34,248 bases of DNA from a virus. The DNA lies in the IMG/VR virus record IMGVR_UViG_3300027759_000250, positions 1 to 34,248 of that record. One strand, given 5' to 3'. Made by a program: the position numbers and the translations under genes. A model generated the notes under the pieces. That model saw nothing but the letters and a program-made list of their open reading frames with translations, did no database searches and had not been told where the DNA came from. Shown in pieces: positions 33,349 to 34,248 of the stretch. Each line of letters starts with the position of its first letter. The first letter of the stretch is position 1.

Positions 33349-34248
33349 TACCAAATTCCTCCACCTGATTTACGTTGTTTGCCTCTTAACAATGCGCCTG
33401 TTCCATATTCTTCTAAACTAAAATTATTGCTAATATCATTTCTTGTTACAATTGGTACTGCTGTTATAGTAATACTTATTTTCGTAGGTACATACGTAGG
33501 TTTATTTTTTTGTGCTTTGGTCGAATCAAAAACTGGCGGATTAGCAAGTGCTCCTGGCGATAGTCCAGCGACCTGAGCACGATTACCTGATACACTATTA
33601 CTATTACTAGACGGAACGTTTGAAGGGGCAGTACTTACTCCAGGGGGCGGACTAGCACTTTGTGCCCTAATATAATCTACATCTGTTGGTAATGAATAAG
33701 TGAATCCGGTTATTGCCAATGGATGATTATCAAATTGATATGTGCCCAGACCAGTCAAATAACATAATGGTGGGGGTGTGCCGTTTTTAGGATTTTGATC
33801 TTTTCCATAGAACATTTTTGTAACGGATCTGAAAAAATGTATTACCGCTAATAGATATTCTGCCTCTTTAGTATCTTGGGCAGTAAATTCACATGTTATT
33901 GAAATTTGATCTACCGCACTACCTCTATAAGAGAAGAATTTATAATTGCTATGTGTTACTTCAGTTGGATCATAACTAGCTACATATTGAACTTGTATTG
34001 CCGGAGTATACGGGAATATAACTCCGTCAGTTGCTGCTAATGGCAATAGTATACCTTCTTTGCCTTTGTTTTTGTAAAGATAAGTTGCTCCTTTTGCTAA
34101 ACTTAATCTTACACGCCAATCATCGGCTGCAGCAGTGTTTGCAGCATCTTGTTGTGTCTTTTGTGATTGTGCGTCTAATTTTGGTACAGTTAACCCTCGA
34201 AGTGCGTCACCCGGCGCTGTTCTACCAACACCCTCTGCCAACTTTGCT
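33348..34248 (-). CDS. Tail tube/baseplate junction protein, gp48/gp54-like candidate (5' end outside window)
   Basis: About 300 residues are visible and the frame stays open to the window edge, so the true start is probably beyond 34248; a TTG at 34241 is a possible but unconvincing start. After a polar, Gln/Ala-rich leader the core reads DDWRVRLSLAKGATYLY, GVIFPYTPAIQVQYVASYDP, THSNYKFFSYRGSAVDQISI, FTAQDTKEAEYLLAVIHFFR, SVTKMFYGKDQN, YQFDNHPLAITGFTYSLPTD, then a Pro/Ser/Asn-rich loop and a final beta strand pair with LEEYGTGALL. I recognise this layout from tail proteins of T4-type and other large myoviruses, where it lies beside gp53-like genes. A role at the tube-baseplate junction (gp48/gp54-like) fits; the exact equivalence is uncertain. 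It overlaps the gp53-like gene by one base. Confidence 0.7.
   Translation of the reverse strand, partial: AKLAEGVGRTAPGDALRGLTVPKLDAQSQKTQQDAANTAAADDWRVRLSLAKGATYLYKNKGKEGILLPLAATDGVIFPYTPAIQVQYVASYDPTEVTHSNYKFFSYRGSAVDQISITCEFTAQDTKEAEYLLAVIHFFRSVTKMFYGKDQNPKNGTPPPLCYLTGLGTYQFDNHPLAITGFTYSLPTDVDYIRAQSASPPPGVSTAPSNVPSSNSNSVSGNRAQVAGLSPGALANPPVFDSTKAQKNKPTYVPTKISITITAVPIVTRNDISNNFSLEEYGTGALLRGKQRKSGGGIW

Noticed and set aside
33349-33354. TTG start giving a two-residue longer gp53-like protein
   Set aside because: The GGAGG is only three bases from this TTG but nine from the ATG at 33348, which also forms a TAATG overlap.
34239-34241. TTG at 34241 as the start of the right-edge gene
   Set aside because: The frame remains open to the window end and no ribosome-binding site can be seen, so the gene is better treated as partial.
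1-34248. Defence, toxin-antitoxin, retroelement or tRNA genes that would mark an accessory system
   Set aside because: Both strands were read for such signatures. Every stretch is accounted for by tail genes and gaps below 60 bases, so nothing supports one.

Overview
The window is a continuous piece of tail and baseplate genes from an AT-rich, contractile-tailed phage (myovirus) of the T4-like supergroup. It most resembles the T4-type phages of marine and freshwater bacterioplankton. The basis is four recognisable T4-type baseplate families in a row (gp53-like, gp5-like spike, gp25-like, gp6-like), flanked by conserved structural proteins I associate with cyanophages, pelagiphages and uncultured aquatic myoviruses. 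No host genes, integrase, transposon, tRNA, rRNA or CRISPR array are visible. The host cannot be named from this sequence.

All genes are on the minus strand, so transcription runs from high to low coordinates. The order is: a tail-tube/baseplate protein cut by the right edge (33348-34248); a gp53-like LysM-type wedge protein (33037-33348); a 1033-aa structural protein, candidate hub (29934-33035); a gp5-like spike without a visible lysozyme domain (28468-29919); a 240-aa Ala/Gly-rich tail protein (27746-28468); a 581-aa protein built of Gly-Gly-Leu repeats (26001-27746); gp25-like (25522-25971); an enlarged gp6-like wedge (22047-25469); a single 19.9-kb gene for a 6638-aa protein (2102-22018); a 48-aa protein that is easily missed (1941-2087); a 206-aa conserved structural protein (1320-1940); a 414-aa tail fibre with a C-terminal chaperone-like domain (44-1288); and the first codons of another tail-fibre gene (1-34). 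Genes are packed with gaps of at most about 50 bases, several joined by TAATG stop/start overlaps. All twelve visible stops are TAA. No stretch over 300 bases lacks a gene.

The genes appear to build one structure: tube/sheath initiator and hub, central spike and accessory proteins, wedge ring (gp25, gp53, gp6), then peripheral baseplate and receptor-binding parts. The outstanding object is the 6638-aa protein. It combines a conserved backbone, about sixteen copies of a beta-rich 'FGG...YYV' module (some with a second nested module), a seven-blade FG-GAP-like beta-propeller interrupted by two insertions, and a seven-blade Asp-box-like beta-propeller. Four intergenic or gene-border xATAAATA elements look like T4-type late promoters.
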